The notes beneath the pieces are model-generated. The model did no database searches. It was not told the origin of the DNA and was given only the letters and a program-made list of their open reading frames with translations. A stretch of 64,000 nucleotides of DNA, from assembly GCF_028128615.1 (NCBI RefSeq), contig NZ_AMDP01000061.1, positions 1-64,000 of the forward strand, given 5' to 3'. The stretch comes from Enterococcus sp. 5H (GTDB lineage: Bacteria > Bacillota > Bacilli > Lactobacillales > Enterococcaceae). This document shows positions 17,542 through 26,300 of this stretch, piece by piece; the first letter of the stretch is position 1, and each line of letters opens with the position of its first letter. The translations under genes and the position numbers were made by a program.

Positions 17542-17840
17542 TATTCATCACCCCCATTCTCTTTTGGCTTCGTATATTCCAAAGCTTGGTTGCTATCACC
17601 TAACCCTTTAGTCGTTGGGTCTGGAATCAAGTTAATAGCATTAATAACAGTTAAACCCACAATATACGGATTAGAAACCGCCTGAACAAATACTGTCCAC
17701 AACGCTGGCCAAGACGTTAGGTCTTTCACCTCTAACCCCATATAAATTAAAATAGGTACCAATAAGGCACCTACAAAGCGAACAATAAATGATAAGTTAT
17801 CTTTTGAAAATCGTACGCTCAAGTTAATCTTATTCTTCAT
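17541..17840 (-). CDS. Phage holin, phi-LC3 family
   Basis: 99 residues with two membrane helices (about 18-38 and 58-75) and the family pattern VNPYIVGLTVINAINLIPDPTT-like (here SNPYIVGLTVINAIN). The charged C-terminus faces the cytoplasm. It forms the membrane lesion that lets the lysin out. It lies between an XhlA-like gene and the lysin. Confidence 0.92.
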   Translation of the reverse strand: MKNKINLSVRFSKDNLSFIVRFVGALLVPILIYMGLEVKDLTSWPALWTVFVQAVSNPYIVGLTVINAINLIPDPTTKGLGDSNQALEYTKPKENGGDE

Positions 17841-17843
17841 GAT

Positions 17844-18200
17844 TTAGCCTCCTATTTTATTCATAAATAACGTGTAAAGTTGTTGTACTAACCAAAATAA
17901 AATCCCGCCGCTCGTAATACTAACAGTGATGATTCCAAATATTTTACCAGTTGTCATCATCCTAAATTCATGCGCGTGTTTTTCTTTTTGATCGTTTTTA
18001 CCAATTATCGCGGTTAGCAACGTATCAAATTGCTTTTGCATAAAGGTTTCATTTTTATCCATTTTTGTATTAAGTACTGCCATATCACTTTTTAAGTCAG
18101 ATAAGCTATTTACATTTTCTTCTAATTTTTTCTGACCTTGTTGTAAAAGAGCGATGTCCCGATCGTGCTTATCTACGAGTTTCTTTAGTTCATCTTGCAT
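17844..18200 (-). CDS. XhlA-like accessory lysis protein
   Basis: 118 residues. A coiled coil (about 1-85, with heptads such as LEENVNSLSDLKSDMAVL) is followed by one membrane helix near the C-terminus (about 90-112). This is the layout of haemolysin XhlA, which partners a holin in PBSX-type lysis modules. It stands three bases upstream of the holin gene. Confidence 0.8.
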   Translation of the reverse strand: MQDELKKLVDKHDRDIALLQQGQKKLEENVNSLSDLKSDMAVLNTKMDKNETFMQKQFDTLLTAIIGKNDQKEKHAHEFRMMTTGKIFGIITVSITSGGILFWLVQQLYTLFMNKIGG

Positions 18201-18219
18201 ATGCCACCGTCCTTCCTCA

Positions 18220-18687
18220 CTACGCCGTACGTTCCCACATATAAACTGTAATATACGGTTGCATGTTGTTATGTGGCTGACTTCCGCCTGTATATCCAGT
18301 TGTCAAACCGTCATTTATCCCAATTTGTCCGCCTCCAGGAGTTGCATTACCAACCAAGTAACTTGTCGGATTGGTTCCAACAGTAATTCTTAATGCATCG
18401 TGACGGTGGCGGAAAGATTCTGCTTCAGTGATTATATGTGCTTTTTCTCCGCCTGTTTTACCAGCTGCGTTAAAGTCTGTGTCGCTATCATCTACACTAA
18501 CTAATGTTTTCCCTTGAGCATATCGTTTCCATGTTCCTCCGAAAAGTTCGCTTGGTTCATCACTTTTAGTACTCTGGTAAATACTGCCAATTGGGTAACA
18601 GAAATCAAGCAACCCATTGACTGCTTGCGAATGTGTGTACGGATATTTTTTCTCTCCATCAATTTCCAAATCTACTATTTTAGTCAT
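18220..18687 (-). CDS. Baseplate/tail protein with collar-like domain
   Basis: 155 residues from ATG 18687 (MTKIVDLEIDGEK), chosen because GGTGA stands before it; longer in-frame starts run into the previous gene. Contains the pattern PIGSIYQSTKSDEPSELFGG and a histidine-containing C-terminus (HNNMQPYITVYMWERT) seen in tail-collar type baseplate proteins. Probably at the tail tip, possibly touching the host. Confidence 0.8.
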   Translation of the reverse strand: MTKIVDLEIDGEKKYPYTHSQAVNGLLDFCYPIGSIYQSTKSDEPSELFGGTWKRYAQGKTLVSVDDSDTDFNAAGKTGGEKAHIITEAESFRHRHDALRITVGTNPTSYLVGNATPGGGQIGINDGLTTGYTGGSQPHNNMQPYITVYMWERTA

Positions 18688-18892
18688 CTGCTTCACCGTC
18701 CTGAATAATGTCAATACTTACTACTTCTAGCGCTCTAACATACTTGTCAGTTCCTACCATGAACCCCTGTAGCGGGTTCCCTTGTTCATTTGTTTTGAAA
18801 CCATTGATTATTTCAACGGCATTTTGCAAATCAAAGCTTTCAACTTCAATTATTTCTGGCTCTTTCCCTTGCAACTCTAATTTTACTTTCAT
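18680..18892 (-). CDS. Small phage protein, 70 aa
   Basis: Acidic, mixed alpha/beta (MKVKLELQGKEPEIIEVE at the start). It overlaps the collar gene by 8 bases and the upstream small gene by 4, so it is part of the tail-lysis operon. Function not recognised; it is probably a baseplate accessory. Confidence 0.7.
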   Translation of the reverse strand: MKVKLELQGKEPEIIEVESFDLQNAVEIINGFKTNEQGNPLQGFMVGTDKYVRALEVVSIDIIQDGEADD

Positions 18893-19095
18893 GCTTCTGC
18901 CTCCTGGTCAATTTTTACTTCCATAATCTCGATCAATGCGATCTCACTTACTCGAATCGTTGCTGTGTCCACAACTTGGCAAAAACGCTTCTTACACTTT
19001 AAAAGCTTTTTTCGAGCTTCTTCGGCTTCGCTTCGGTATTCGAAAAGTAACTGAACACTGACACCATTTTTTAATGTAACGACTAAATTTTTCAT
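18889..19095 (-). CDS. Small phage protein, 68 aa
   Basis: Begins MKNLVVTLKNGVSVQLLF, with a central Lys/Arg-rich helix. It sits immediately behind the Tal gene with no gap. No motif recognised. The coupling to neighbours is the main evidence that it is a gene. Confidence 0.7.
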   Translation of the reverse strand: MKNLVVTLKNGVSVQLLFEYRSEAEEARKKLLKCKKRFCQVVDTATIRVSEIALIEIMEVKIDQEAEA

Positions 19096-21102
19096 CTAAT
19101 ATTGTCCTCCTAGTTGGCTTTGAATGAATAAAAATAAATCTAAGTGAGCTTCAATACGAGCTAGCCCATTTGGTAAAATTTCAATAGTATGCCAACCTCT
19201 AGTCACCATACCTTCACTATTTTTCAAATACTTAATCAAACTAATGCGATCACCAGAAATAGCTGTAATTGGAACTGTTACTCCATCAACTTTTATCGTT
19301 AATCGATTAGGGATTGAATTGTACTCAAAAATGCCATACTCAATTTCATGGGTATGGTTTGGCAAAGTTATTTGGTGCGTATGAGCTGGTATAGTTACAT
19401 TGTGTTGGTGCGCAGGAATGGTCACACTATGCTGATGAGCAGGAATACTGACACTGTGTTGATGCGCTGGTATCGATACACCATGCGTATGCGCTGGCGT
19501 TGTCACAGAATGGGAGTGATCTCCTGAGCTTTCGGCAGTTTGTATGATTGAACTTTGTGCAGCGGATATATCCAATATAACAGTTTGACCTAAACCATCA
19601 ACGAATGCGCGTGCCCCTGTTTGTCCAATGGGAGGATTCCTACCGTTGTTAAACATCACATGTCTGTGATTCCCACCGGCGCTACTCGTATTCGTACTTT
19701 GGCCAGCTGCACTACTTGTCTGAGTGCTTCCACCGCCAGACGAACTTGTTTGTGTTCCGCCACCACCTGAACTACTTGTTTGAGTACTGCCTCCCCCAGA
19801 TGTACTCGTTTGTGTGCTTCCACCACCGGCGCTAGTAGACGTGACTGTTGCCCCGCCACCTTTAATCGCTTTTGAATAAGCTCTGAACGCTCGTGTGTTG
19901 TATGTCAGCTCTAATTCATTTACATTCACCACATTCTCATTGATATAAAATCTCAGCCTTGCTGGTGAATTCGAATCACAATTATCTTGAAAGTCAACAC
20001 TAGTGATATTCGTTGCCCCTTGAGAGTATAGTTCGTTGATTTGTTGCCGACGCTCTAGATCAGTTGCGGTTGTTCCTAAGTCATCTTGAAGGCTTCCTAT
20101 GACTAGTTCTCGTTCCCATGGTGTCTTGGTCATGTCTGGTGCTTTCTCTTTAAGGATTCTTAAGTCAAGCGTGCCATAATCATTCGTCACCACTCTTACA
20201 ATGTCACCTTCATGGAAACTGTCAACGGTTAAGCCGGATAGTTCCGCTAGTTGGATAGCTCGAATTTCCCAACTTACTGCAGGTTCTTTCCATTTGTCCA
20301 GAAGCGCTTGGCAACTAGATTTTAAGTTTTCCTCTACAGTAAAACGTCGATCAGCCCAAACATACTCACGTAAGCCATATTTAGCGATTGATTCTTTATT
20401 CTCTAAATAAGGTATACCGTTGTTTACTCGCTTAATGTCCAGTTGGTTAATACCCTCACCAGCTCCTAGCGGATAGAGACGATTAAATAAGTTATTTGGA
20501 TTCTCTGAAATTTCAAACCCGATCAGGTTATAACCCTCTTTAATTCGACAGACAGGCTTTGTCTCTGGTTTTACTAGGTTCAATGTCCACGGATAACTTT
20601 TAGTATCCCACGACCAACGAAACTGTTCATCAAACGGCTTAGGCACGCTTAACAAGGCACTAAGTAAGTTTTCGTTCTCCCAGCTATAGTGAAAGTATCG
20701 GACGAAGTCAACTTGGCCAAGTTTCCAGTGTTGGGTATGCTGCTTGTTCAATAAATAATCAATCACTTGCCTTGTGGTCCAATTCTCCAGTTGATGAATT
20801 TTAAATAAAGAGCTGTCCAAGAGTGTCGCAAAAGCATGTTCACAATCGTAACTGATCTCATTTGTTGCTCGATTGTGGACTGTCTTCTTCGGCATAATTC
20901 GAAATAGCCCGATATACTCATCATCGTTGGTTAATTCAATCCAATGGAAAAACTGAACTTTTTCATTTTTTGGATCATTTAAAGGTAAACGAAAAGAAGC
21001 CGTCCATAAACTGTTCGACTTCTTCTCATAGCTGACCTGATAAGCATTTTCTAAACGTGCTGTATAATTTCGTTTCATATCTAAGACTTTTACTCTAATC
21101 AA
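19096..21102 (-). CDS. Tail-tip protein (Tal/prophage endopeptidase tail family) with HxH fibre
   Basis: 668 residues. Residues 1 to about 370 match the Tal/gp44-like tail-tip fold (begins MIRVKVLDMKRNYTARLENA). A Gly/Ser/Thr repeat (about 412-476) follows, then a 9-residue repeat with seven HxH motifs (about 528-586) and a C-terminal beta-rich region. Tal trimers close the tail tube and begin host contact. The HxH pattern resembles the metal-binding needle of T4 gp37. It overlaps the upstream gene by 8 bases. Confidence 0.88.
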   Translation of the reverse strand: MIRVKVLDMKRNYTARLENAYQVSYEKKSNSLWTASFRLPLNDPKNEKVQFFHWIELTNDDEYIGLFRIMPKKTVHNRATNEISYDCEHAFATLLDSSLFKIHQLENWTTRQVIDYLLNKQHTQHWKLGQVDFVRYFHYSWENENLLSALLSVPKPFDEQFRWSWDTKSYPWTLNLVKPETKPVCRIKEGYNLIGFEISENPNNLFNRLYPLGAGEGINQLDIKRVNNGIPYLENKESIAKYGLREYVWADRRFTVEENLKSSCQALLDKWKEPAVSWEIRAIQLAELSGLTVDSFHEGDIVRVVTNDYGTLDLRILKEKAPDMTKTPWERELVIGSLQDDLGTTATDLERRQQINELYSQGATNITSVDFQDNCDSNSPARLRFYINENVVNVNELELTYNTRAFRAYSKAIKGGGATVTSTSAGGGSTQTSTSGGGSTQTSSSGGGGTQTSSSGGGSTQTSSAAGQSTNTSSAGGNHRHVMFNNGRNPPIGQTGARAFVDGLGQTVILDISAAQSSIIQTAESSGDHSHSVTTPAHTHGVSIPAHQHSVSIPAHQHSVTIPAHQHNVTIPAHTHQITLPNHTHEIEYGIFEYNSIPNRLTIKVDGVTVPITAISGDRISLIKYLKNSEGMVTRGWHTIEILPNGLARIEAHLDLFLFIQSQLGGQY
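19346..19520 (-). repeat. 27-bp coding repeats giving seven HxH motifs
   Basis: Consecutive 9-residue units of the type HQHSVTIPA: HSH, HTH, HQH, HQH, HQH, HTH, HTH, all at exactly 9-residue spacing. Another HRH lies about 50 residues upstream. The DNA units are similar but not identical. Confidence 0.85.
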
Positions 21103-21682
21103 CTACTTCACCTCGTTCAGTGAACGTGATGACAGGTAAATTGGTTAGTTTCGACTTATCCGCTTTTGACATCAGCCCATCTTTAGAAGTGGTGGCCAAG
21201 TCTGTAAACTCAACTTTCCGTGACAAATCAGAAGTTAAACGAGCATTTAAAGTGTCGTGTTTTACCCCTTTTTGATCGGTTCGAGCATTAACGATTTCAG
21301 GGTTACTGTCTCCAGCTTCTTGAATAATTTGGTCAAATTCATTACGCACACCATTTGCTACTTCAAGGGCATTCTCTGCAATCGCAATGGATTCATTTCC
21401 TTTTGTTGTTGCAATAGAAATAGAACTATCCCCTTTTTCGTTAGCAATTCGAATCGCTTCTGCTCCTGTGGTTTCAGCGATTTCAATAGATTCATTCCCT
21501 TTATCAGTCGCAATTTGTATGGATTCATTCCCTAACTCTGTTGCTTTTTGTATTGCCTGATCGCCTTTAGCAATAGCTGTTTCGGAGTTTGTTTCTGCTC
21601 TTGCTGCGGCATCAATTGCTAACTCGTTTATTTTGATACGTCCAGCATTTAATGTATCTGTTGCTAATATATGTTCTGCCAT
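21095..21682 (-). CDS. Tail/baseplate protein with 11-residue repeats
   Basis: 195 residues from ATG 21682 (MAEHILATDTLNAGRIKIN), chosen because AAGGAGG precedes it; the longer frame would overlap the Dit gene. The N-terminus fixes it to the tail. Residues about 50-105 repeat a unit of the type GNESIQIATDK five times or more, a stalk-like fibre. The C-terminus has SKDGLMSKADKSKL, common in Gram-positive tail fibres and BppU-like proteins. Confidence 0.75.
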   Translation of the reverse strand: MAEHILATDTLNAGRIKINELAIDAAARAETNSETAIAKGDQAIQKATELGNESIQIATDKGNESIEIAETTGAEAIRIANEKGDSSISIATTKGNESIAIAENALEVANGVRNEFDQIIQEAGDSNPEIVNARTDQKGVKHDTLNARLTSDLSRKVEFTDLATTSKDGLMSKADKSKLTNLPVITFTERGEVVD

Positions 21683-21695
21683 TCGTTGCGCCTCC

Positions 21696-22583
21696 TTAAT
21701 TAAATCTTTCTCTGTATGACACAGAAAAGTAAATATCGGCATTTATCGCCTCTGCGACAATTTCATTGATGCCCGGTTTAAGTACAAATTCACCATCAAT
21801 AAACACTTCTTTCCCATTCAGAAAACCAACATACCTGATCCAGTCCAATTCATAATCAGCATTGACCAAGTCTTTTATTACAAATGCTTTTTCACCGTTC
21901 GCATAAAAAGTGACCCGTGTCGCAGAACCTCTGATACGCACGATTGGACTTACTGCAAGACCTTTATTCTCAAGCTCAAACTTCTTACTGATCGGTGTGT
22001 TTGCGTTGCTGCCCGAAGTGTCACCCATTAAAAAGTTGTACGTAAAATCGATAACTTCACTACCCCATACAACATTGTCGGATTGGATATGGATTTCCCC
22101 ACGTCCGCTGTGTCCAAAAGTGTAATCAAAGGTAAAATCAATTTCTTCGCTACCCCAGCAAACATCTTCAGCAGTAAAGCGAGCATACTTATTCGGATCA
22201 TTCCCTACTAAAGTGAGTTCAAAATCAGCACCCACAACATAGTATTTCGGATTTGGCGCAACTTTCATTTTCACCAGTTGGAACACATCATTTTCGTCTG
22301 AAAAAATAATTTTTAATAATCGAGGTCTTCCGAAATCATCTGTGATAAAGTCCATGAACTTTCGAAGATCAAAGCTCCTATTGGCTGTCTCTTGTCCCAT
22401 ATAAGCGACAGGGATTTTAAGCGTTCGACTGTTTAGCTCGTCGCCAAAATCCCATTCACCTATGAGACCAGGTATTTCTACTGTCTTGGCTTTAATAGCA
22501 GGAGAGAGCGGACGCTCCCACCCTGCCAATACAACCATGTTGAAATCTGCTAAAGTTGTTGTATCATCTATTGTTATTTGCAT
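21696..22583 (-). CDS. Distal tail protein (Dit)
   Basis: 295 residues. N-terminal Dit pattern (NMVVLAGWERPLSPAIKAK, VEIPGLIGEWDFG) and a C-terminal galectin-like beta domain. Dit forms the hexameric hub joining tail tube to baseplate. A segment is duplicated inside: CWGSEEIDFTFDYTFG and VWGSEVIDFTYNFLMG about 33 residues apart. It lies between tape measure and tail tip, the standard place. Confidence 0.9.
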   Translation of the reverse strand: MQITIDDTTTLADFNMVVLAGWERPLSPAIKAKTVEIPGLIGEWDFGDELNSRTLKIPVAYMGQETANRSFDLRKFMDFITDDFGRPRLLKIIFSDENDVFQLVKMKVAPNPKYYVVGADFELTLVGNDPNKYARFTAEDVCWGSEEIDFTFDYTFGHSGRGEIHIQSDNVVWGSEVIDFTYNFLMGDTSGSNANTPISKKFELENKGLAVSPIVRIRGSATRVTFYANGEKAFVIKDLVNADYELDWIRYVGFLNGKEVFIDGEFVLKPGINEIVAEAINADIYFSVSYRERFN

Positions 22584-22595
22584 ATAATCCCTACT

Positions 22596-25500
22596 TTACA
22601 TAGCGGGTCTAGGTACTACACCTTGACCTCTAGCCGTTGATTCGCTGTCAGCGTTAATTCCTTTTGACATTGGACCTTTTAAAACATCGGTCACAAGTCG
22701 GCTATCCATATAAGAATTGGTGTCTTTCTCTAATAAGGAATGAAGAACATCGGTCATGTTTGCTAGTAAACCTTTGATTTCCTCGTTATCATTCGTAAGC
22801 GTTTGTTCCATAGAAGCCCCGAACGGTTGGGCAATTGCCCCCATTGCTATGTCACCAACTGCTAAGTCTGTCCCGGTTATGATTTCCGCAATATCCTGCA
22901 TCGTATTAAATACTGCCGATTTGCTATCCTCAAGACCTAAAACAAGACCGTCACCTGTAAATAAACCAGTTTGGCGCATCACACGAGAAGGCGAATTGAT
23001 TCCTAGTACACCTTCAATTTTTTCACGAATGCCATTTCCGATGTCTTGCATCTTGTTCCAGACTTTCTCAGCCATTTCAGTAATTCCGTTTAATAAGCCT
23101 TGAATAGCATCTCTACCAACCTGAGCTAAATCGATACTCGATAGAAAATCGATAGATTGCGTCCACTTAGTGCTAACCGTCTCATAAACAGCGGTTAATT
23201 TTTCAGATACAGCCGTTTTAGCTTTCTCCCATGCATCTGACACTGACGCAGCAATTCGAGCTGGTAAACCAGTCATCCAAGCTAAAGCAGCGTTCCATTT
23301 AGCGATAACTGTGTTATATACTTCGGTCATCTTATTTGTTACGGCTGTTTTAGCGGATTCAAAAGCCGTCGTAGCAGAGCTTTGTAAACGACCAGGTAAG
23401 CCAGTCATCCAAGCAATAGCTTGATCCCATTTCGTTTTGATTGTTTCAACAATTTCACCCATTTTTTCAAGGGTTTTGTTTTTCATGTTGATAAAGGCAT
23501 TAACCACAGCAGAAATAATTGCTCCTGTGGAATTGTTAAACACTCCTTTAATTCCTTCCCAAATCTGAGAAAGTGCATCAAGAATGTTTTGCATGATTTG
23601 ACTAGCTGTGTTTCTCATCTCGTCGAATCCTTGAGTAAAGAATGTGACGATCAAAAGTATTGGGGCCAAGAAAATGTTTTTAATAAGTGTCCACGCACCA
23701 GTGAAATAATCCTGTAAACCAGTGAATACTCCTTGTACATAAGGATAAATCCACCCGAAATGTTCATCTATGAAGCCTTTAATTGCTCCTAGAGCATCAG
23801 AAAATGTTTGTTTAACTGCTGTCCATTTTTCGCCAAACCACGCTGGCAACCCTTCAAACCAAACTATTGTTGCGTCAAAACCTTGCTTGATTCCTTCGCC
23901 GACACCTTTGAAGTATTCTTTTACACCGGACCAAGAATTTTTAGCGGCATCTCCTGATTTTTTGAAGCTATCTGAAATAGCTTTGCCTTTATCACTCGCC
24001 CATTTGGTTAGTGGTTCGAAAATCTTACCAAACATTTGCCCGATCGCTGAAAGACCCGCTCCTATACCGGCTAATACTTGCTTACCTAAAGCTCCCCAGT
24101 CTACACTTGCTAGTCCGTTTTTAATTGCTTCCCAGATAGCTGGTAAAGCTTCAATTAGCAGAGGTATTGCAATAGTAATCCCTTCAATCAAAGCCACTAG
24201 AATTTTGATACCTGCTTCAATTAACATAGGCAGTGCTTCGGTTATCTTTTCAATAAAGATAATAATTAACTCGACAATAGCAGTGATAAGAGCAGGCAAA
24301 TTGTCTACAATTCCATCAATAAGCGCCATAAGAAGAGTTAGCCCAGCTTCTAATAACATTGGCAAAGCTTTGATAATTTCAGCAAGGAAAGTTTGCAGCA
24401 CTTGTAGTACAACCGGAATAATTTTACCCACATTCTGAGATAGCCCTTGTACTAAACTCGTAATGATTTGAGCAGCACCTTGAATGATCGCTGGTAAATT
24501 TGCTGTGAGAGCTTCTAAGAAATTAGTCAACAGCTTGGTTCCTTCTTGCATCAAGGTAGGAATTTTACTAGTGATACCCGTTACTAGACCTGTAATAATT
24601 TTAGGACCCTTCTCAGTTGCCATTTGGAAAAATCCGTCTAACTGTGTACCAAATTGACTTTGTGCTAAACCTAAGCCAGCGATGATAACAGCAATAATTG
24701 CTCCTGGTCCTACCAACTTAAGAGCCATTGAAGCGAGCCCTCCAAGTTGTCCAATCATGCCAGAAGCCATTGAACCGAACTGACCACCTATTTGTTGGAA
24801 GCCTGAACCAAGTTGACTAAACATAGGTGATAGTTCCCCTAGTTTTCCTTTTACGGCGTCAAGTTTTCCGAATAAACCGGAATTGTCAAAGCGACCTAAT
24901 TTGGCTCCCCATTCAAATGACTGTTGCCCGATATAATCGCCGATACCTTGAAATTGAGTTACTACAGATTCTTTTACACCAGCAAAACGTCCGCCCAAGG
25001 CATCTATTTTACTTAAGGCAGAATCGGGTAATAGTTTTCCAATGATATCGCCACCAGCTGAACCAATGTTTTGGATCGATTGACCGAACTCGGATACTTT
25101 ACTCATGCCACTGCTCAATTTACCCTGAAACCCTTCAACCGTTGACCCGATCGAACCAAATGCTTTCGTTGCTGTACTTGGTATCAAGTCAATTCCTAGA
25201 TTGAGTGTTTCAAAGGCTTTCGCGACTGGTGAGAGTGCCGAAGTAAACTTACCAAACAGTTGTAACGCTGGACCAATACCGACGGCAAATGCAGTCCCCA
25301 TTCCAGCAGCTTTGATTGTTGCTTGTTGTGTTGCCGGAGAAAGTGCATCAAATTTCGCTTTTAGATCAAGCACTAATTTAATGACCCCTTGGAACGATTC
25401 GCCGAATTTCACACCCATTTCCGTTGCTTTATCCTCTAGCTTGCCTAATAGTTCGGTAAACTCGCCGACAAGTGGTTTGAGTGTAGAAAAGAAGCCTCCG

Positions 25501-26300
25501 CCTTTGCCACCAGCATCTAGGAAGTTTGCACCAATACGGCCAACAGATGACCACATATTTGCTATAGAAGCACTAAACGAGTTATCACCAATCGTTTTAG
25601 CAGCGCCACCAATATTTTTTTCAATAGCGGCTAAAAACATCTCAGAAGATATTTCCCCTTTAGAGGCTAAGTCTTTTACAGAATCTGTCGCAACTCCTGC
25701 CTCTTTTGCGATCCATTGATAAATGGGTAACCCTCGATCTGCCAACTGGTTTAAATTGTCCGTATATGCTACATTCGAGGTCTGAACTTTGTTAATAATT
25801 GACCCCATCTCACTTAGAGAAATACCAGCAATAGCGGCCGCATCTCCTGTAAGAGTTAGGTATTTTGTCAATTGTTCCCCAGGTTCAATACCTGCTGCTA
25901 CAGCGCTTGCCGCAATAGTTGCCGCATCCGCCATACCAAAAGAAGTTCCTTTTACCGATTCTAGTGCTGATTTCATAATGTTCTCAACACTTTCACCACT
26001 ATGACCAAGACCTAACAGTTTCGCTTTAGCGTCATCGATACCCACTAAACGATTAAAACCTTTTACTAAAGTAATCCCAGTTAATGCAGAAGCCGCTCCT
26101 ACTGCCGGTTTTGTTATACTTGATGTGAGTTTATTCCCCACTCCAGTGAACCAACTCCCCATTGAATTTAATCCATTAGATAAAGTGTTGTTTGCTGTTC
26201 GAGCGTGACCAACCACTCTGTCTATGGCTTGTGTGGCTGGCTTATCATCTGCACCGATTTTGCCGAACAACTCAAATATATTAACTGCCAACACCTTCAC
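22596..26300 (-). CDS. Tape measure protein
   Basis: 1234 residues, the largest phage protein. The N-terminus starts GTG-AAG-GTG-TTG at 26300; exact start uncertain because several alternative starts follow GGGGG. It holds long helical stretches, hydrophobic central segments (about 530-760), Trp-bearing repeats (KWDQAIAWMTGLPGRL, KWNAALAWMTGLPARI) and a C-terminal GINSPSRVM motif. Tape measure length sets tail length; at roughly 0.15 nm per residue it implies a tail near 185 nm. Confidence 0.93.
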   Translation of the reverse strand: MKVLAVNIFELFGKIGADDKPATQAIDRVVGHARTANNTLSNGLNSMGSWFTGVGNKLTSSITKPAVGAASALTGITLVKGFNRLVGIDDAKAKLLGLGHSGESVENIMKSALESVKGTSFGMADAATIAASAVAAGIEPGEQLTKYLTLTGDAAAIAGISLSEMGSIINKVQTSNVAYTDNLNQLADRGLPIYQWIAKEAGVATDSVKDLASKGEISSEMFLAAIEKNIGGAAKTIGDNSFSASIANMWSSVGRIGANFLDAGGKGGGFFSTLKPLVGEFTELLGKLEDKATEMGVKFGESFQGVIKLVLDLKAKFDALSPATQQATIKAAGMGTAFAVGIGPALQLFGKFTSALSPVAKAFETLNLGIDLIPSTATKAFGSIGSTVEGFQGKLSSGMSKVSEFGQSIQNIGSAGGDIIGKLLPDSALSKIDALGGRFAGVKESVVTQFQGIGDYIGQQSFEWGAKLGRFDNSGLFGKLDAVKGKLGELSPMFSQLGSGFQQIGGQFGSMASGMIGQLGGLASMALKLVGPGAIIAVIIAGLGLAQSQFGTQLDGFFQMATEKGPKIITGLVTGITSKIPTLMQEGTKLLTNFLEALTANLPAIIQGAAQIITSLVQGLSQNVGKIIPVVLQVLQTFLAEIIKALPMLLEAGLTLLMALIDGIVDNLPALITAIVELIIIFIEKITEALPMLIEAGIKILVALIEGITIAIPLLIEALPAIWEAIKNGLASVDWGALGKQVLAGIGAGLSAIGQMFGKIFEPLTKWASDKGKAISDSFKKSGDAAKNSWSGVKEYFKGVGEGIKQGFDATIVWFEGLPAWFGEKWTAVKQTFSDALGAIKGFIDEHFGWIYPYVQGVFTGLQDYFTGAWTLIKNIFLAPILLIVTFFTQGFDEMRNTASQIMQNILDALSQIWEGIKGVFNNSTGAIISAVVNAFINMKNKTLEKMGEIVETIKTKWDQAIAWMTGLPGRLQSSATTAFESAKTAVTNKMTEVYNTVIAKWNAALAWMTGLPARIAASVSDAWEKAKTAVSEKLTAVYETVSTKWTQSIDFLSSIDLAQVGRDAIQGLLNGITEMAEKVWNKMQDIGNGIREKIEGVLGINSPSRVMRQTGLFTGDGLVLGLEDSKSAVFNTMQDIAEIITGTDLAVGDIAMGAIAQPFGASMEQTLTNDNEEIKGLLANMTDVLHSLLEKDTNSYMDSRLVTDVLKGPMSKGINADSESTARGQGVVPRPAM

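Noticed and set aside
19656-19859. 67-codon frame inside the tail-tip gene
   Set aside because: It is the out-of-frame reading of the Gly/Ser/Thr repeats; low-complexity product.
19675-19865. CRISPR-like impression from regular repeats
   Set aside because: The repeats are in-frame Gly/Ser/Thr codons of the tail-tip protein with no unique spacers. No CRISPR array was found in the window.
21683-21742. Longer N-terminus for the 11-residue-repeat tail protein
   Set aside because: It would overlap the Dit gene and lacks a ribosome site, whereas the ATG at 21682 has AAGGAGG.
23770-24438. 222-codon plus-strand frame opposite the tape measure gene
   Set aside because: Long only because the tape measure gene has few complementary stops; low-complexity Ser/Ile/Pro-rich product and no start signal.
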